Of a DNA stretch of 64,000 nt, positions 29,121 through 38,605 are shown in pieces; positions within the stretch are counted from its first letter, which is position 1; the number at the start of each line of letters is the position of its first letter. Source of the stretch: Novosphingobium sp. KA1 (lineage in GTDB: Bacteria > Pseudomonadota > Alphaproteobacteria > Sphingomonadales > Sphingomonadaceae). The notes beneath the pieces were generated by a model, which was not told the DNA's origin, made no database searches, and saw only the letters and a program-made list of their open reading frames with translations. Position numbers and translations under genes: made by a program. Location: contig NZ_CP021247.1 of the NCBI RefSeq assembly GCF_017309955.1, positions 124,001 through 188,000 on the forward strand, given 5' to 3'.

Positions 29121-30194
29121 ATGAAAGCACCGATCTCAGGACGCGGGGCACCGACCAATCAGGCGAGCCGCCGTTTCAATCTGCCGCAGCGCGAAGCTGA
29201 CGGGGACTGGCTCGACGATCAGGAAGCCATTGATGGCCCTCAGGGCAAGGTCAGAACGACCGTAACCGAACTCACCCCGCGCTCCATTTTGTCTTTTAAT
29301 TCAAGCCCAGACATCCCGTTTGACCGAAGTGTGAATCCGTATGTGGGGTGTGAGCACGGCTGCATCTATTGCTTTGCCCGGCCGACCCATGCCTATCACG
29401 ACCTGTCCCCCGGCCTCGATTTCGAAACCAGGCTTTTCGTGAAACCGCAGGCGGCAAGGCTGCTGCGCGAAACGCTGGCAAAGCCGGGTTACCGCCCTGC
29501 CCCGATCGCCATGGGCACCAACACCGATCCCTACCAGCCGATCGAGGCGCGTTACCGGATTACCCGGCAGATCCTCGAACTCTGCCTGGAAGTGCGCCAT
29601 CCGGTAACGATCACCACAAAGTCCGACCGCATGTTGCACGATCTCGACCTGCTGGCCGAACTGGCGCGGCACAACCTGACCCATGTCGCAATATCGGTGA
29701 CCAGCATGGACCCGGCCCTGTCGCGCCTGCTGGAGCCGCGCGCGGCGGCTCCGGCCAAGCGCCTTGCTGCGCTGGGCAAGCTGGCGGCGGCCGGGGTGCC
29801 CACGCATGTCTCGGTAGCGCCGGTGATCCCGGCAATCACCGACCACTACATCGAGGAGATCCTCGAAGCCGCCGCCGCGCAAGGCATCCGCAGCGCCTCA
29901 TGGATCATCGTGCGCCTGCCCCACGAAGTCGCGCCGCTGTTCCGCGAATGGCTCCAGACGCATTTCCCGGACCGCGCCGGCAAGGTCATGGCAACCATCC
30001 AGGCCATGCGCGCGGGGCGCGACAACGATCCCGCGTTCTTTTCCCGCTTCCGCCCCGAGGGCGTCTGGGCGCAAGTGTTCCGGCAACGCTTCGCCATCAC
30101 GATGCGGCGCCTGGGCTTCGGCAAACCCCAGGTCGCGCTGGACTGCTCGCAATTCCGGCCGCCCAGCCGCGACGGGCAGCTCGCGCTGTTCTAG
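29121..30194 (+). CDS. PA0069-family radical SAM protein (chimeric: element 5' end, host 3' end)
   Basis: 357-residue radical SAM enzyme with the cluster motif C77-EHG-C81-IY-C84 and following PTHAYHDLSPGLDFE, the PA0069 family pattern (SplB-like). The function of PA0069 itself is not established. Codons 1-78 derive from the mobile element: codon usage is less GC-rich and they diverge from the stranded host 5' end at 19704. From about codon 79 the sequence is host-like. The crossover falls between the first and second Cys, so element and host each encode part of the metal-cluster site. The frame is intact. Expression now depends on the upstream element genes. Confidence 0.92.
   Translation: MKAPISGRGAPTNQASRRFNLPQREADGDWLDDQEAIDGPQGKVRTTVTELTPRSILSFNSSPDIPFDRSVNPYVGCEHGCIYCFARPTHAYHDLSPGLDFETRLFVKPQAARLLRETLAKPGYRPAPIAMGTNTDPYQPIEARYRITRQILELCLEVRHPVTITTKSDRMLHDLDLLAELARHNLTHVAISVTSMDPALSRLLEPRAAAPAKRLAALGKLAAAGVPTHVSVAPVIPAITDHYIEEILEAAAAQGIRSASWIIVRLPHEVAPLFREWLQTHFPDRAGKVMATIQAMRAGRDNDPAFFSRFRPEGVWAQVFRQRFAITMRRLGFGKPQVALDCSQFRPPSRDGQLALF
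29352..29356 (+). other. attR crossover core of the serine-recombinase element
   Basis: GAGCA in GGGTGTGAGCACGGCTGC, matching attL at 19932. Joining left-host and right-host flanks across GAGCA predicts attB GGCTGCGAGCA-CGGCTGC, encoding GCEHGC, the intact motif. Confidence 0.7.
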
Positions 30195-30400
30195 GCTATA
30201 AACGCATAAACGCCGCTGCGCCGTGGGCATCGAGGAGTGCCAGCAGACCATGATGCTGATAAGCGAGGATTTTGCCCAGGGAGGCGCGGCATTTGGGATG
30301 AAACGCCGGCGGGAATACCGTGACCGATGAAACCGAAGCGCCTCCCGCGTGTTCCCCTCTCCATCGACAGTCACTGACAAGACAGGACAGGAGAACCGCA

Positions 30401-30685
30401 ATGGACGAGAGGATAGTCGAAACCGAGCGCCGGCCGGAAACCCCCACCCACACCACCACCGTGATCCGGGAGCGCGGATCGTCCGGCGGCACCGGCATCG
30501 TCATGGCGCTCGTCCTGCTGGTCGCGGTCGTCGGCGGGCTCTACCTGTTCAGCCGCCAGAACGAGAGCGAGGCGCTGCGCGACAATGCCGTGACCAATGC
30601 GGCAAACGACATCGGCAAAGCCGCCGACAAGGTTGGCGACGCGGCCGAGAGTGCCGCCGGCGACCTCGCCAACAAGGACAAGTAA
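30401..30685 (+). CDS. Small single-pass membrane protein, unknown function
   Basis: 94 residues: charged N-terminus (ERRPETPTHTTTVIRERG), one transmembrane helix at about 33-52 (IVMALVLLVAVVGGLYLFSR), then a repetitive helical tail rich in Ala/Asp (ANDIGKAADKVGDAAESAAG), like small stress or YtxH-type proteins. ATG follows GGACAGGAGAACCGCA. The 206 bases upstream contain no credible gene. Confidence 0.7.
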   Translation: MDERIVETERRPETPTHTTTVIRERGSSGGTGIVMALVLLVAVVGGLYLFSRQNESEALRDNAVTNAANDIGKAADKVGDAAESAAGDLANKDK

Positions 30686-30739
30686 GCATCTGAGCCCGTT
30701 TGAAAACGCGCGAAACGCGCATTTCCCGGGCACAAGTTC

Positions 30740-32338
30740 TCATACCGGCAGCGTGTAATCGGCAAAAAGCAGGCGCAGCGCCTTCTTGTCGAGCTTTCCG
30801 CTGCCGGTATGAGGCAGGTCGCCGACAAACTCGATGGCATCCGGCAGCCACCACCGCGCCACTTTCCCGGCGAGATAGTTCCGCAAGTCTTGCGCGCCAA
30901 GCACGCTGCCCGGCTTGCGCACCGCGACCAGCAGCGGCCTTTCGTCCCAGCGCGGATGGGGCACGCCGATCGCCGCGGCCTCGATGACCTCGGGATGGCC
31001 AACCGCGGCATTTTCCAGCTCGACCGAACTGATCCACTCCCCGCCCGACTTGATGAGGTCCTTGGTCCGGTCGGTCAGATGCAGGGTGCCGTCGGCGGCG
31101 ATGGTGGCGACATCGCCGGTATCGAACCACTGGTCGTGATCCACCGCATCGTCCTCGGCGCGAAAATAGCGCTTCACCGTCCACGGCCCACGCACTTGCA
31201 ACGCCCCGGCGGAGATCCCGTCGTGCAGCAGGGGAGCGCCCTGCCCCTCCAGGCCGACCACCCGCACTTCGACCCCGTAGAGCGGCCGTCCCTGGCTGCT
31301 CTTGCAGGTGACCTGTTCGTCGAAGGTCATGTCATCCCACCCGGCAGGCTCAAAGGCGACGGTGGCGATGGGCGAGGTCTCGGTCATTCCCCAGGCCTGC
31401 GCCACACGAACGCCCGCGCGCATCAGCCGCTCGACGACACTGCGCGGCACCGCCGATCCCCCCGACAGCGCCTGCCGGATCGGCGGCAGCGCCGCACCGG
31501 TGCGGTCAAGATGCTCGAACATCGCAAACCATACCGCCGGCACGCCCGCGACATGCGTCACCAATTCCTGGTCCATGAGCGCGCACAGCGCCTCGGCCTC
31601 GTTGGTCTGGCTCCAGACCATCTTGGCGCCGGTCGCCGCGCAGGCCCAGGGCAGGCCCCAGTTGTTGGCATGGAACATCGGCACCACCGGCAGGACCACC
31701 GATCGCGGCGCCAGGTCGAGCGCCGAAGGCGCGATCATCGCCAGCGTATGCAGGACCTGCGAGCGATGGGAATAGAGCACCCCCTTGGGATCGCCCGTCG
31801 TGCCGCTGGTGTAGCACAGCATGCAGGGCGCCAGTTCGCAGCCGGAGGTCCAGTCCGCCTCGCCGTCCTCGGCCGCCAGCCAGTCCTCGAAGTCCGGCCC
31901 CCAGGACCGCGCGTCGAAACAGATGGTGCGCCGGATGGTCGGGCAAGACGGCAGGATCCGCTCGACCAGCGGGCGAAACGCCGCGTCATAGATCAGCACC
32001 GTATCCTCGGCGTGATTGACGATCCAGGCGAGTTGCTCGTCGAACAGGCGCGGGTTGAGGGTATGGAGCACACAGCCCGCGCCGGTGGCGCCGAACCAGG
32101 CGGCCAGATGGCGCCCGTGGTTCATCGCCAGCGTCGCCACCCGCTCGCCCGGATAGACGTCCATCCGCCGCAGCGCCTGCACCATCCTCAGCGCATCATG
32201 GCGCACCCCGGCCCAGCTGGTGCGGGACTGCGAGCCATCCGCCCAGCGCGTCACGATCTCGCGCGATCCATGCTGAAACGCCGCGTGATCGAGCAAACCC
32301 GATACCCGCAGCTCCCAGTCCTGCATGTCTCCCGGCAT
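30740..32338 (-). CDS. Fatty-acyl-CoA synthetase / AMP-dependent ligase
   Basis: 532-residue adenylate-forming enzyme that activates a carboxylic acid (probably medium- or long-chain) with ATP and CoA. AMP-binding motif A3 is CYTSGTTGDPKGVLYSH, A5 is AWGMTETSP, A7/A8 is YFDTGDVA-like (WFDTGDVATI) and RTKDLIKSGGEWIS, and the catalytic Lys is in GSGKLDKKALR. ATG at 32338 follows GGGAG six bases upstream; another ATG lies 6 bases further out. A perfect 12-bp palindrome lies just upstream, suggesting repression by a TetR/FadR-type protein. Confidence 0.9.
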   Translation of the reverse strand: MPGDMQDWELRVSGLLDHAAFQHGSREIVTRWADGSQSRTSWAGVRHDALRMVQALRRMDVYPGERVATLAMNHGRHLAAWFGATGAGCVLHTLNPRLFDEQLAWIVNHAEDTVLIYDAAFRPLVERILPSCPTIRRTICFDARSWGPDFEDWLAAEDGEADWTSGCELAPCMLCYTSGTTGDPKGVLYSHRSQVLHTLAMIAPSALDLAPRSVVLPVVPMFHANNWGLPWACAATGAKMVWSQTNEAEALCALMDQELVTHVAGVPAVWFAMFEHLDRTGAALPPIRQALSGGSAVPRSVVERLMRAGVRVAQAWGMTETSPIATVAFEPAGWDDMTFDEQVTCKSSQGRPLYGVEVRVVGLEGQGAPLLHDGISAGALQVRGPWTVKRYFRAEDDAVDHDQWFDTGDVATIAADGTLHLTDRTKDLIKSGGEWISSVELENAAVGHPEVIEAAAIGVPHPRWDERPLLVAVRKPGSVLGAQDLRNYLAGKVARWWLPDAIEFVGDLPHTGSGKLDKKALRLLFADYTLPV

Positions 32339-32365
32339 AGCCATCTCCCGCTATGCACCGAAGGT

Positions 32366-32377
32366 ATGAACGTTCAT
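32366..32377. promoter_or_regulatory. Palindrome upstream of the acyl-CoA synthetase gene
   Basis: ATGAACGTTCAT, a perfect 12-bp palindrome 28 bases before the start codon. Its half site TGAAC/GTTCA is the same as in the dioxygenase-gene palindrome at 18936, but without a spacer. Candidate operator; no regulator gene adjoins. Confidence 0.5.
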
Positions 32378-32457
32378 TCGCAGGACGCAAGACATGCGCG
32401 CCTCGGCCCGGCGGAAAATTCCGACAGACCTGTATCAATTCGGGATTCCGCGCACTC

Positions 32458-35400
32458 TTACGCCGCCTGCCGCAGCCCCTCGGGACCGCGCCGGGCGACG
32501 AGCGAGATGTTGGACAGCCCCGCGACGCTGGCAAGGTGCTCGGCAAAATCGCCATCCAGCGCAAAATCACGGCCAAGGCGCACTTTCTGCGTCTTGCCGC
32601 CGCCCAGATGCAGTGTCGCCATGATCTCGCCGCAGCCGGGCGCGCCGGTGCGCACCAGCATGGCCAGTTCCTGCACCGCCTCGATGCGGTCGATGTCGAG
32701 GGTCAGGAACATGCGCGCATCCGCCTTCACTTCGGCAAGCGGGCGTGCCCCGCGCACGGTCACGCGCGGCGGCTCGTCGGGATTGGGGCTGTCCAGCTCG
32801 ACGGTGAGCAGCACGCAGGCGCTCTCCTTGCCCCATTTCACGAAGCTCTCGACCATGCTTTCCTCGAAGCAGCAGGCCGAGAAGTTGCCCGACGAATCCG
32901 AGTAGTCGACCATGACGAAGTCCTTGCCCCGCTTGGTCTTTCGCTTCTGCACGTTCTCGACCATCGCCGCCATGACAGCCCCGGCCCGGCCGCCGCCGCT
33001 GCCGCCCGCCATCAGGCTGGAGAAAGTCCGCGCGCCGTTGGCCGATGCCACCGCGCGGTACTGCTCGACCGGATGGGCCGCGAAGTAGAAGCCGAACGTC
33101 TCGCGCTCCTTGGCCATCTGGTCCATGCGGCTCCAGGGCTGGGCATCGACGAGACGCAGGTCCTGCTCGACATGATCGTCGCCGCCGAACAGGCTGTTCT
33201 GGTCCGAATTGCGCTCGCGCGAGGACCGGTCCGCCTCGGCCAACAGGGTATCCGCATTGGCAAGCACCTTGGCGCGGTTGGGCTCGAGGGCATCGAACCC
33301 GCCTGCCGCCGCGAGGCTTTCCAATTGGCGGCGGTTCATCGATCCGGCAGGCGCACGGCGGAACACGTCGTCGAGGCTGACGAACTTGCCGTTCGCCTCG
33401 CGCTCGGCAACGATCGCCTCCATCGCCTTCTCGCCGACATTGCGGATGCCTGCGAGCGCGTAACGCACCGCGTGGCTGTCATGCGTTTCCTCGACGCAGA
33501 ACTCGGCCTCGGACATGTTGATGTCGGGCGGGGCCAGTTCGATGCCATTGCGGCGCGCGTCGTCCACGAAAATCGCCAGCTTTTCCGACTGGTGCATGTC
33601 GAAGCACATCGAGGCGGCGTAGAATTCGTGCGGGTAGTGCGCCTTGAACCAGGCGGTGTGATAGGCGAGCAGCGCGTAGGCGGCGGCGTGCGACTTGTTG
33701 AAGCCGTAGCCGGCGAACTTGTCGATCAAGTCGAACAGTTCGTTGGCCTTGGCCGCATCGATGCCGGACACGTCCTTGCAGCCATCGACGAAGCGCTGGC
33801 GCTGCTTGTCCATTTCCGCCTGGACCTTCTTGCCCATCGCGCGGCGCAGAAGGTCGGCGTCGCCCAGCGAATAGCCTGCCAGGATCTGCGCGGCCTGCAT
33901 GACCTGTTCCTGGTAGACGAAGATCCCGTATGTCTCGCCCAGGATGCCCGCCAGCTTGTCGTGCGGGTATTCGATCGATTCCAGCCCGTTCTTGCGCCTG
34001 CCGAACAGCGGAATGTTGTCCATCGGGCCCGGGCGGTAGAGCGAGACGAGCGCGATGATGTCGCCGAAGTTGGTCGGCTTCACCGCCGCCAGCGTGCGGC
34101 GCATGCCTTCCGATTCGAGCTGGAACACGCCGACCGTATCGCCGCGCTTGAGCAGTTCGTAGACTGCCGGATCGTCCCAGCCGAGCGTCGACAGGTTGAT
34201 GGTGATCCCGCGCCGGGCCAGCAGGTCGCAGGCCTTCTTGAGCACCGAGAGCGTCTTGAGGCCGAGGAAGTCGAACTTCACGAGGCCGGTGTCTTCCACC
34301 GACTTCATGTCGAACTGCGTCACCGGCATGTCCGATCGCGGATCGCGGTAGAGCGGTACCAGCTGCGCCAGCGGACGATCACCGATGACCACGCCCGCCG
34401 CGTGGGTGGACGAGTTGCGCGGCAGGCCTTCGAGCTGCACGGCGAGGTCAACGAGGCGCTTCACCTCATGGTCGACATCGTATTCGCGGCGGAATTCGGC
34501 GACCGGCGGATCGGAGGTGACGCCGTGCTTCTTGCGGCCGTGCAGCGCCTCGGTCAGCGTCCAGGGGTCGGTCGGATGGTTGGGCACCATCTTGCACAGG
34601 CTGTCGACGCGGCCGTAGCCCATCTGCAGGATGCGCCCGCAGTCGCGCAGCACCGCGCGGGCCTTCATCTTGCCGAACGTGATGATCTGCGCCACGTGAT
34701 CGTCGCCGTACTTGCGCTGGACGTAGCGGATCACCTCGCCGCGCCGGGTTTCGCAGAAGTCGATATCGAAGTCCGGCATCGAGACGCGTTCCGGGTTCAG
34801 GAAGCGTTCGAACAGCAGGCCCAGCTTGAGCGGATCGAGGTCGGTGACGGTGAGCGCCCAGGCGACCAGCGAGCCGGCGCCCGAACCACGGCCCGGCCCC
34901 ACTGGAATGTCGTTGTCCTTGGCCCACTTGATGAAGTCGGCCACGATCAGGAAGTAGCCGGGGAAACCCATGCCGACGATGATCTGCACCTCGAAATCGA
35001 GGCGCCTGGCGTAGTCGAGGAAATCCTCGGTGACGCCGCGTTGGGCGAGTTCCTTGTAGGCGGCCTCGCGCTCCTCGCCCTGCAGCGCCATGGCGGCGTC
35101 GAGTTCCGCCTCGGTCACGTCCGGCCAGTACGGCGCGAGACGGCGGGCAAGGCCCGCGCGCGAATTGTCCGCCAGCATCCGGGCCTCGCCCTCGAGGTCA
35201 CCGGCGAGACTGGGCAGCAGCGGCTTGCGGCGCGGCGGCATGTAGGCACAGCGCTGCGCGACGACGAGCGTGTTCGCCAGCGCCTCGGGCAGATCCGCGA
35301 ACAGCTCCTGCATCATCTCGACCGGCTTGACCCAGCGTTCCGACGAGGAACGCGGACGGTCGGCGGCGTCGACCTGCGTCGAGTTGGCGATGCAGAGCAG

Positions 35401-36060
35401 CGCGTCGTGCGCCGGGTGGAACTTGGCCTCGGCATATTGCGCCGGGTTGGTGCCGACCAGCGGGATGTCGCGTTCATAGGCGAGCGCGATCAGGTCTTCC
35501 TCGCTCTCGTCCTCCACGGCCTCGCCGGTGCGGGTGATCTCGATGTAGAGACGGTCGCCAAACAGCGATTGCAGGGTGTCGCAATAGCGTTCCGCCGCCT
35601 CGGCCTTGCCCGCCGCGTAGAGCCGCGCCAGCGCGCCCTCGTCGCCGCCGGTCAGGCAGATCAGGCCGTCGGTATGGCCGCGCAGGCTTTCGAGTTCGAC
35701 ATGGGCGTCGAGTTCGAGCGGACGGTCAAGATGCGCGCGGCTGACCAGATCGCACAAGTTGAGCCAGCCCGCCTCGTTCTGCGCCAGCAGAGCCAGCCAG
35801 TCGATCGGCCGCTCCTGCCCCTGCGCGACGGCGCCGGGACGGCCGATGGCGAGGAACGTGCCGACGATCGGCTGCACGCCCACGCCCTTGCAGGCACCGG
35901 CATACATCGGCGCGCCGTAAAGACCGTTGCGGTCGCAGATCGCGGCGGCAGGGAACTTGCGCTCCTTCGCCAGCTTGGCCGCGGCCTTGGGATCGATTGC
36001 CCCGTCCAGCATCGTGAAGCTCGAAAAGATGCGCAGCGGGACAAAGGGTGCATAGGCCAT
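32458..36060 (-). CDS. dnaE: DNA polymerase III alpha subunit
   Basis: Replicative DNA polymerase catalytic subunit, 1200 residues. N-terminal PHP domain (FVPLRIFSSFTMLDGAI, ICDRNGLYG). The polymerase core has the catalytic acidic motif SMPDFDIDFCETRR and GRGSGAGSLVAWAL. The fingers/HhH region includes GYGFNKSHAAAYALLAYHTAW, and the OB-fold and tau-binding parts lie at the C-terminus. It matches the DnaE1 type, not the error-prone ImuC. It begins only 10 bases after the lower boundary of a gene-poor spacer and stands alone. A very long antisense frame over this gene is a codon-bias artefact. Confidence 0.96.
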   Translation of the reverse strand: MAYAPFVPLRIFSSFTMLDGAIDPKAAAKLAKERKFPAAAICDRNGLYGAPMYAGACKGVGVQPIVGTFLAIGRPGAVAQGQERPIDWLALLAQNEAGWLNLCDLVSRAHLDRPLELDAHVELESLRGHTDGLICLTGGDEGALARLYAAGKAEAAERYCDTLQSLFGDRLYIEITRTGEAVEDESEEDLIALAYERDIPLVGTNPAQYAEAKFHPAHDALLCIANSTQVDAADRPRSSSERWVKPVEMMQELFADLPEALANTLVVAQRCAYMPPRRKPLLPSLAGDLEGEARMLADNSRAGLARRLAPYWPDVTEAELDAAMALQGEEREAAYKELAQRGVTEDFLDYARRLDFEVQIIVGMGFPGYFLIVADFIKWAKDNDIPVGPGRGSGAGSLVAWALTVTDLDPLKLGLLFERFLNPERVSMPDFDIDFCETRRGEVIRYVQRKYGDDHVAQIITFGKMKARAVLRDCGRILQMGYGRVDSLCKMVPNHPTDPWTLTEALHGRKKHGVTSDPPVAEFRREYDVDHEVKRLVDLAVQLEGLPRNSSTHAAGVVIGDRPLAQLVPLYRDPRSDMPVTQFDMKSVEDTGLVKFDFLGLKTLSVLKKACDLLARRGITINLSTLGWDDPAVYELLKRGDTVGVFQLESEGMRRTLAAVKPTNFGDIIALVSLYRPGPMDNIPLFGRRKNGLESIEYPHDKLAGILGETYGIFVYQEQVMQAAQILAGYSLGDADLLRRAMGKKVQAEMDKQRQRFVDGCKDVSGIDAAKANELFDLIDKFAGYGFNKSHAAAYALLAYHTAWFKAHYPHEFYAASMCFDMHQSEKLAIFVDDARRNGIELAPPDINMSEAEFCVEETHDSHAVRYALAGIRNVGEKAMEAIVAEREANGKFVSLDDVFRRAPAGSMNRRQLESLAAAGGFDALEPNRAKVLANADTLLAEADRSSRERNSDQNSLFGGDDHVEQDLRLVDAQPWSRMDQMAKERETFGFYFAAHPVEQYRAVASANGARTFSSLMAGGSGGGRAGAVMAAMVENVQKRKTKRGKDFVMVDYSDSSGNFSACCFEESMVESFVKWGKESACVLLTVELDSPNPDEPPRVTVRGARPLAEVKADARMFLTLDIDRIEAVQELAMLVRTGAPGCGEIMATLHLGGGKTQKVRLGRDFALDGDFAEHLASVAGLSNISLVARRGPEGLRQAA

Positions 36061-36342
36061 CGCGGGAATTTAGGCGCTGCCCCCATGCGCGATCAAGAGG
36101 GCCGCGCGATCAACATGGGGGCTGGGGATAAGCCCGTGGACAGACGTGCGGACGGACGCCCCGGCAACCCGGACAGGATCGTCAGCCGAGCCTTGAAAGC
36201 GACTGAAAACAGGAGCATCGTCCCGAAAAACTTCATCGAGTCCGGTTTGCCCCGCTTGCGCGATGTCCAACCTCGACGGGCCACGAATGCGGATCGCTCC
36301 GAAGATCGCCGGATTGTCATGGCCGTACTGGGAGAACTCTGA

Positions 36343-36984
36343 ATGAGGTACGCCTATCTTGCCATCATCCCCCTGCTGCTGGCGCCGGACGGACTGCTGC
36401 CCGACGAATTCGCGGCACTGGCGCAGCAGCACCAGCGCCCCGGAGCATCGCGGCCACCGGGCGGAGGCGGCAATGCCAACCGCCCGCCGAGCGGCGGTGG
36501 CGGAAACGTGACCCGTCCGCCCTCGGGCGGCGGCAACAACCAGCGCCCGCCGGGTGGCGGGGGTGGTAACAACCAACGCCCGCCCAGTGGCGGCGGCAAC
36601 GCCCATCGCCCCCCGGACAACGGTCATGGCAACGGGCACGACAACGGGCACGGCGGCAGCAGCCACCGTCCGCCGCCGGACCACGGCCGCCCGCCGGCCG
36701 TCCATCAGCCGCACCGCCCCGGCATGGGCCGCCCGAGCACGTTCCGGCCCATGCATGCGCCGCCGTACCGCTATCCCCGCGGCTACGGCTATCGCCGCTG
36801 GCATGTTCACATGATCCTGCCCGCGATCTTCCTGTCCTCGACCTACCTGTTCCAGAACTACGCGATGATCGGCGTCGGACCGCCGCCTCCGGGCTACTAC
36901 TGGGTACGCTATGGCCCCGACCTGCTGCTGGTCGACCGTCGCACCCGCGCCGTCGTCGACGTGATCTACGGCGCCTTCTATTGA
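36343..36984 (+). CDS. RcnB-like exported protein with Gly/Pro/Asn-rich repeats
   Basis: 213 residues. N-terminal signal-like helix, then residues 30-130 are imperfect repeats of the type RPPSGGGGN followed by a His-rich stretch (GHGNGHDNGHGGSSHRPPPDH). The C-terminus GPPPPGYYWVRYGPDLLLVD is the RcnB-family ending, found in periplasmic proteins linked to nickel/cobalt homeostasis. The His-rich segment could bind metal, which is inference. ATG at 36343 follows GGGAGAACTCTGA. Confidence 0.75.
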   Translation: MRYAYLAIIPLLLAPDGLLPDEFAALAQQHQRPGASRPPGGGGNANRPPSGGGGNVTRPPSGGGNNQRPPGGGGGNNQRPPSGGGNAHRPPDNGHGNGHDNGHGGSSHRPPPDHGRPPAVHQPHRPGMGRPSTFRPMHAPPYRYPRGYGYRRWHVHMILPAIFLSSTYLFQNYAMIGVGPPPPGYYWVRYGPDLLLVDRRTRAVVDVIYGAFY

Positions 36985-36992
36985 GCCGACGG

Positions 36993-37027
36993 AAAAGGGG
37001 CGCGGCCATGGCGGCCGCGCCCCTTTT
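36993..37027. terminator. Bidirectional terminator between convergent genes
   Basis: Perfect 15-bp inverted repeat AAAAGGGGCGCGGCC / GGCCGCGCCCCTTTT with a 5-base loop. It has U-tracts on both strands, closing the RcnB-like and glutathione peroxidase units. Confidence 0.92.
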
Positions 37028-37051
37028 GCCGATCGCGCCCATGCGGGCGGA

Positions 37052-37543
37052 TCAGAGCAGCTTGACGATGTCCTGCTCGATGGTCTCGGGCTTGTCGGTC
37101 GGCGCATAGCGGCGCACGACCTTGCCGTCGCGGCCGATCAGGAACTTGGTGAAGTTCCACTTGATCGACTTGCTGCCCAGCACCCCCGGCGCCTCGGCCT
37201 TGAGCCATTGCCAGAGCGGCGGCGCATTGTCGCCGTTGACCTCCACCTTGCCCATCAGCGGGAAGGAGAGGCCGTAGTTCACCTCGCAGAAGCCGGCGAT
37301 TTCGTCGGCATCACCCGGTTCCTGGCCGCCGAACTGGTTGCAGGGAAAAGCGATGACCTCGAAACCCTGCGCCCCGTGCATGCGCCAGAGTTGCTCCAGC
37401 CCCGCGTACTGCGGCGTGAACCCGCACTTGCTGGCGGTATTGACGACAAGCAGCACCTTGCCCGCCCGGTCGGCAAGACTGACCGTCTCGCCGCTGGGCA
37501 GGGCCGCGGTGAAGTCGGCGATCGTGCGCGGATCCTTGCTCAA
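37052..37543 (-). CDS. Glutathione peroxidase (Cys type)
   Basis: 163-residue thioredoxin-fold peroxidase reducing hydroperoxides, probably via thioredoxin in bacteria. Catalytic Cys is in VVNTASKCGFTPQYAGLE, where animal enzymes have selenocysteine. The Gln and Trp of the active site are in FPCNQFGGQEP and IKWNFTKFLI. Starts 10 bases after the preceding small gene, in the same operon. Confidence 0.93.
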   Translation of the reverse strand: MSKDPRTIADFTAALPSGETVSLADRAGKVLLVVNTASKCGFTPQYAGLEQLWRMHGAQGFEVIAFPCNQFGGQEPGDADEIAGFCEVNYGLSFPLMGKVEVNGDNAPPLWQWLKAEAPGVLGSKSIKWNFTKFLIGRDGKVVRRYAPTDKPETIEQDIVKLL

Positions 37544-37553
37544 GCCGGCGAAC

Positions 37554-37838
37554 TCACGCGCCGGTGGCAGGAAAGTCGGCGCGGCGGGACAGCGCGCGGA
37601 TCTCGCCGATGCGGAAAGTGCGGTCGCCGTCCTTCTGGATCGCGTAGTCGTCCTGCTCGTCCTCGGGCAGGCTCATCACGAACCGCACGAGTTGGGACAC
37701 GCTGCCCCGGCGAATGACCTTGAGGTTGTGGAACAGGCCGCCGCCGTCCGCGCACTTGTGCAGTTCCGCCGAGTCTTCCCAATGGAACCGTTCGGGTCCG
37801 GCGCTCTCTGCCCGGATGGTGGACGGAATGTCGCTCAT
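37554..37838 (-). CDS. Small hypothetical protein, operon partner of glutathione peroxidase
   Basis: 94 residues starting MSDIPSTIRAESAGPERFHW. Contains YAIQKDGDRTFRIGEIRALS near the C-terminus. No signal peptide. Two upstream residues sets are possible; ATG at 37838 is preceded by AGGATCGCAGGAC. Family not recognised. Spacing of 10 bases suggests co-expression with the peroxidase, hence a possible oxidative-stress context (inference). Confidence 0.65.
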   Translation of the reverse strand: MSDIPSTIRAESAGPERFHWEDSAELHKCADGGGLFHNLKVIRRGSVSQLVRFVMSLPEDEQDDYAIQKDGDRTFRIGEIRALSRRADFPATGA

Positions 37839-37930
37839 GTCCTGCGATCCTTTCCTCAAGTATCTGCTGTTCTACTGTATCTGGTATGCGAAATCACGGA
37901 ATTCAACGAGTGATGCGCTTGCCGGTTCCC

Positions 37931-38605
37931 TCAGGCCAGGACGCCCTCATGGAGCCGCACCACGCGGTCCATCGCCGCTGCCAGCCGCTCGTTGTGGGTG
38001 GCGACCAGCGCCGCGCTGCCCTGCCCGCGCACGAGGTCGAGGAACTGCGCAAAGACCTTGTCCGCGGTCGCCTCGTCGAGATTGCCGGTGGGCTCGTCCG
38101 CCAGCACCAGGCGCGGGCGATTGGCCAAAGCGCGGGCGACCGCCACACGCTGCTGCTCGCCGCCGGAAAGCTTGCTCGGGCGGTGATCGAGGCGCTGGCC
38201 GAGGCCGAGCGCGCCCAGCAGTTCCTTCGCCCGCTCCTCGCACTCCGCGCGTGGCTTGCCGGTGATGAGCTGCGGCAGCACCACGTTCTCGATCGCGTTG
38301 AAATCGGGCAGCAGGTGGTGGAACTGGTAGACAAAGCCGATGTGATCGCGCCGCACCGCCGCGCGCTCGTCCTTGCCGAGCTTCGAGGCGTTGATGCCGG
38401 CGATCTCGATGAGCCCGCCGAAACCGCCTTCCAGGAGGCCGATGGCCTGGAGCATCGTCGACTTGCCCGAGCCCGAGGGGCCCAGCAGCGCCACGATCTC
38501 GCCGGGCTGGACGTCGAGGTCGACGCCGCGCAGCACGTCGATGGTGACGCCGCCCTGCTCGAAGCTGCGGGTCAGCGCCTTGAGGCGAACTACCGGATCA
38601 TTCAT
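37931..38605 (-). CDS. lolD: Lipoprotein-releasing ABC transporter ATPase LolD
   Basis: 224-residue ATPase that powers release of outer-membrane lipoproteins from the inner membrane to LolA. Walker [11 protein letters not shown]-loop [12 protein letters not shown], signature [15 protein letters not shown], Walker [13 protein letters not shown] and His-switch ATHNERLA are all present. It overlaps the upstream permease gene by 8 bases (ATG inside the permease stop region), so both are coupled. ATG at 38605 was preferred to an ORF extension of 20 residues reading out of the permease gene. Confidence 0.94.
   Translation of the reverse strand: MNDPVVRLKALTRSFEQGGVTIDVLRGVDLDVQPGEIVALLGPSGSGKSTMLQAIGLLEGGFGGLIEIAGINASKLGKDERAAVRRDHIGFVYQFHHLLPDFNAIENVVLPQLITGKPRAECEERAKELLGALGLGQRLDHRPSKLSGGEQQRVAVARALANRPRLVLADEPTGNLDEATADKVFAQFLDLVRGQGSAALVATHNERLAAAMDRVVRLHEGVLA

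Noticed and set aside
30252..30326. A 24-codon frame between the radical SAM gene and the small membrane protein gene
   Set aside because: No ribosome-binding site, no conserved pattern, and too short to support.
32353..36342. A 1329-codon open frame antisense to dnaE
   Set aside because: It is the mirror of GC-rich codon bias; the minus-strand dnaE has all polymerase motifs, and the antisense product is low-complexity without a domain.
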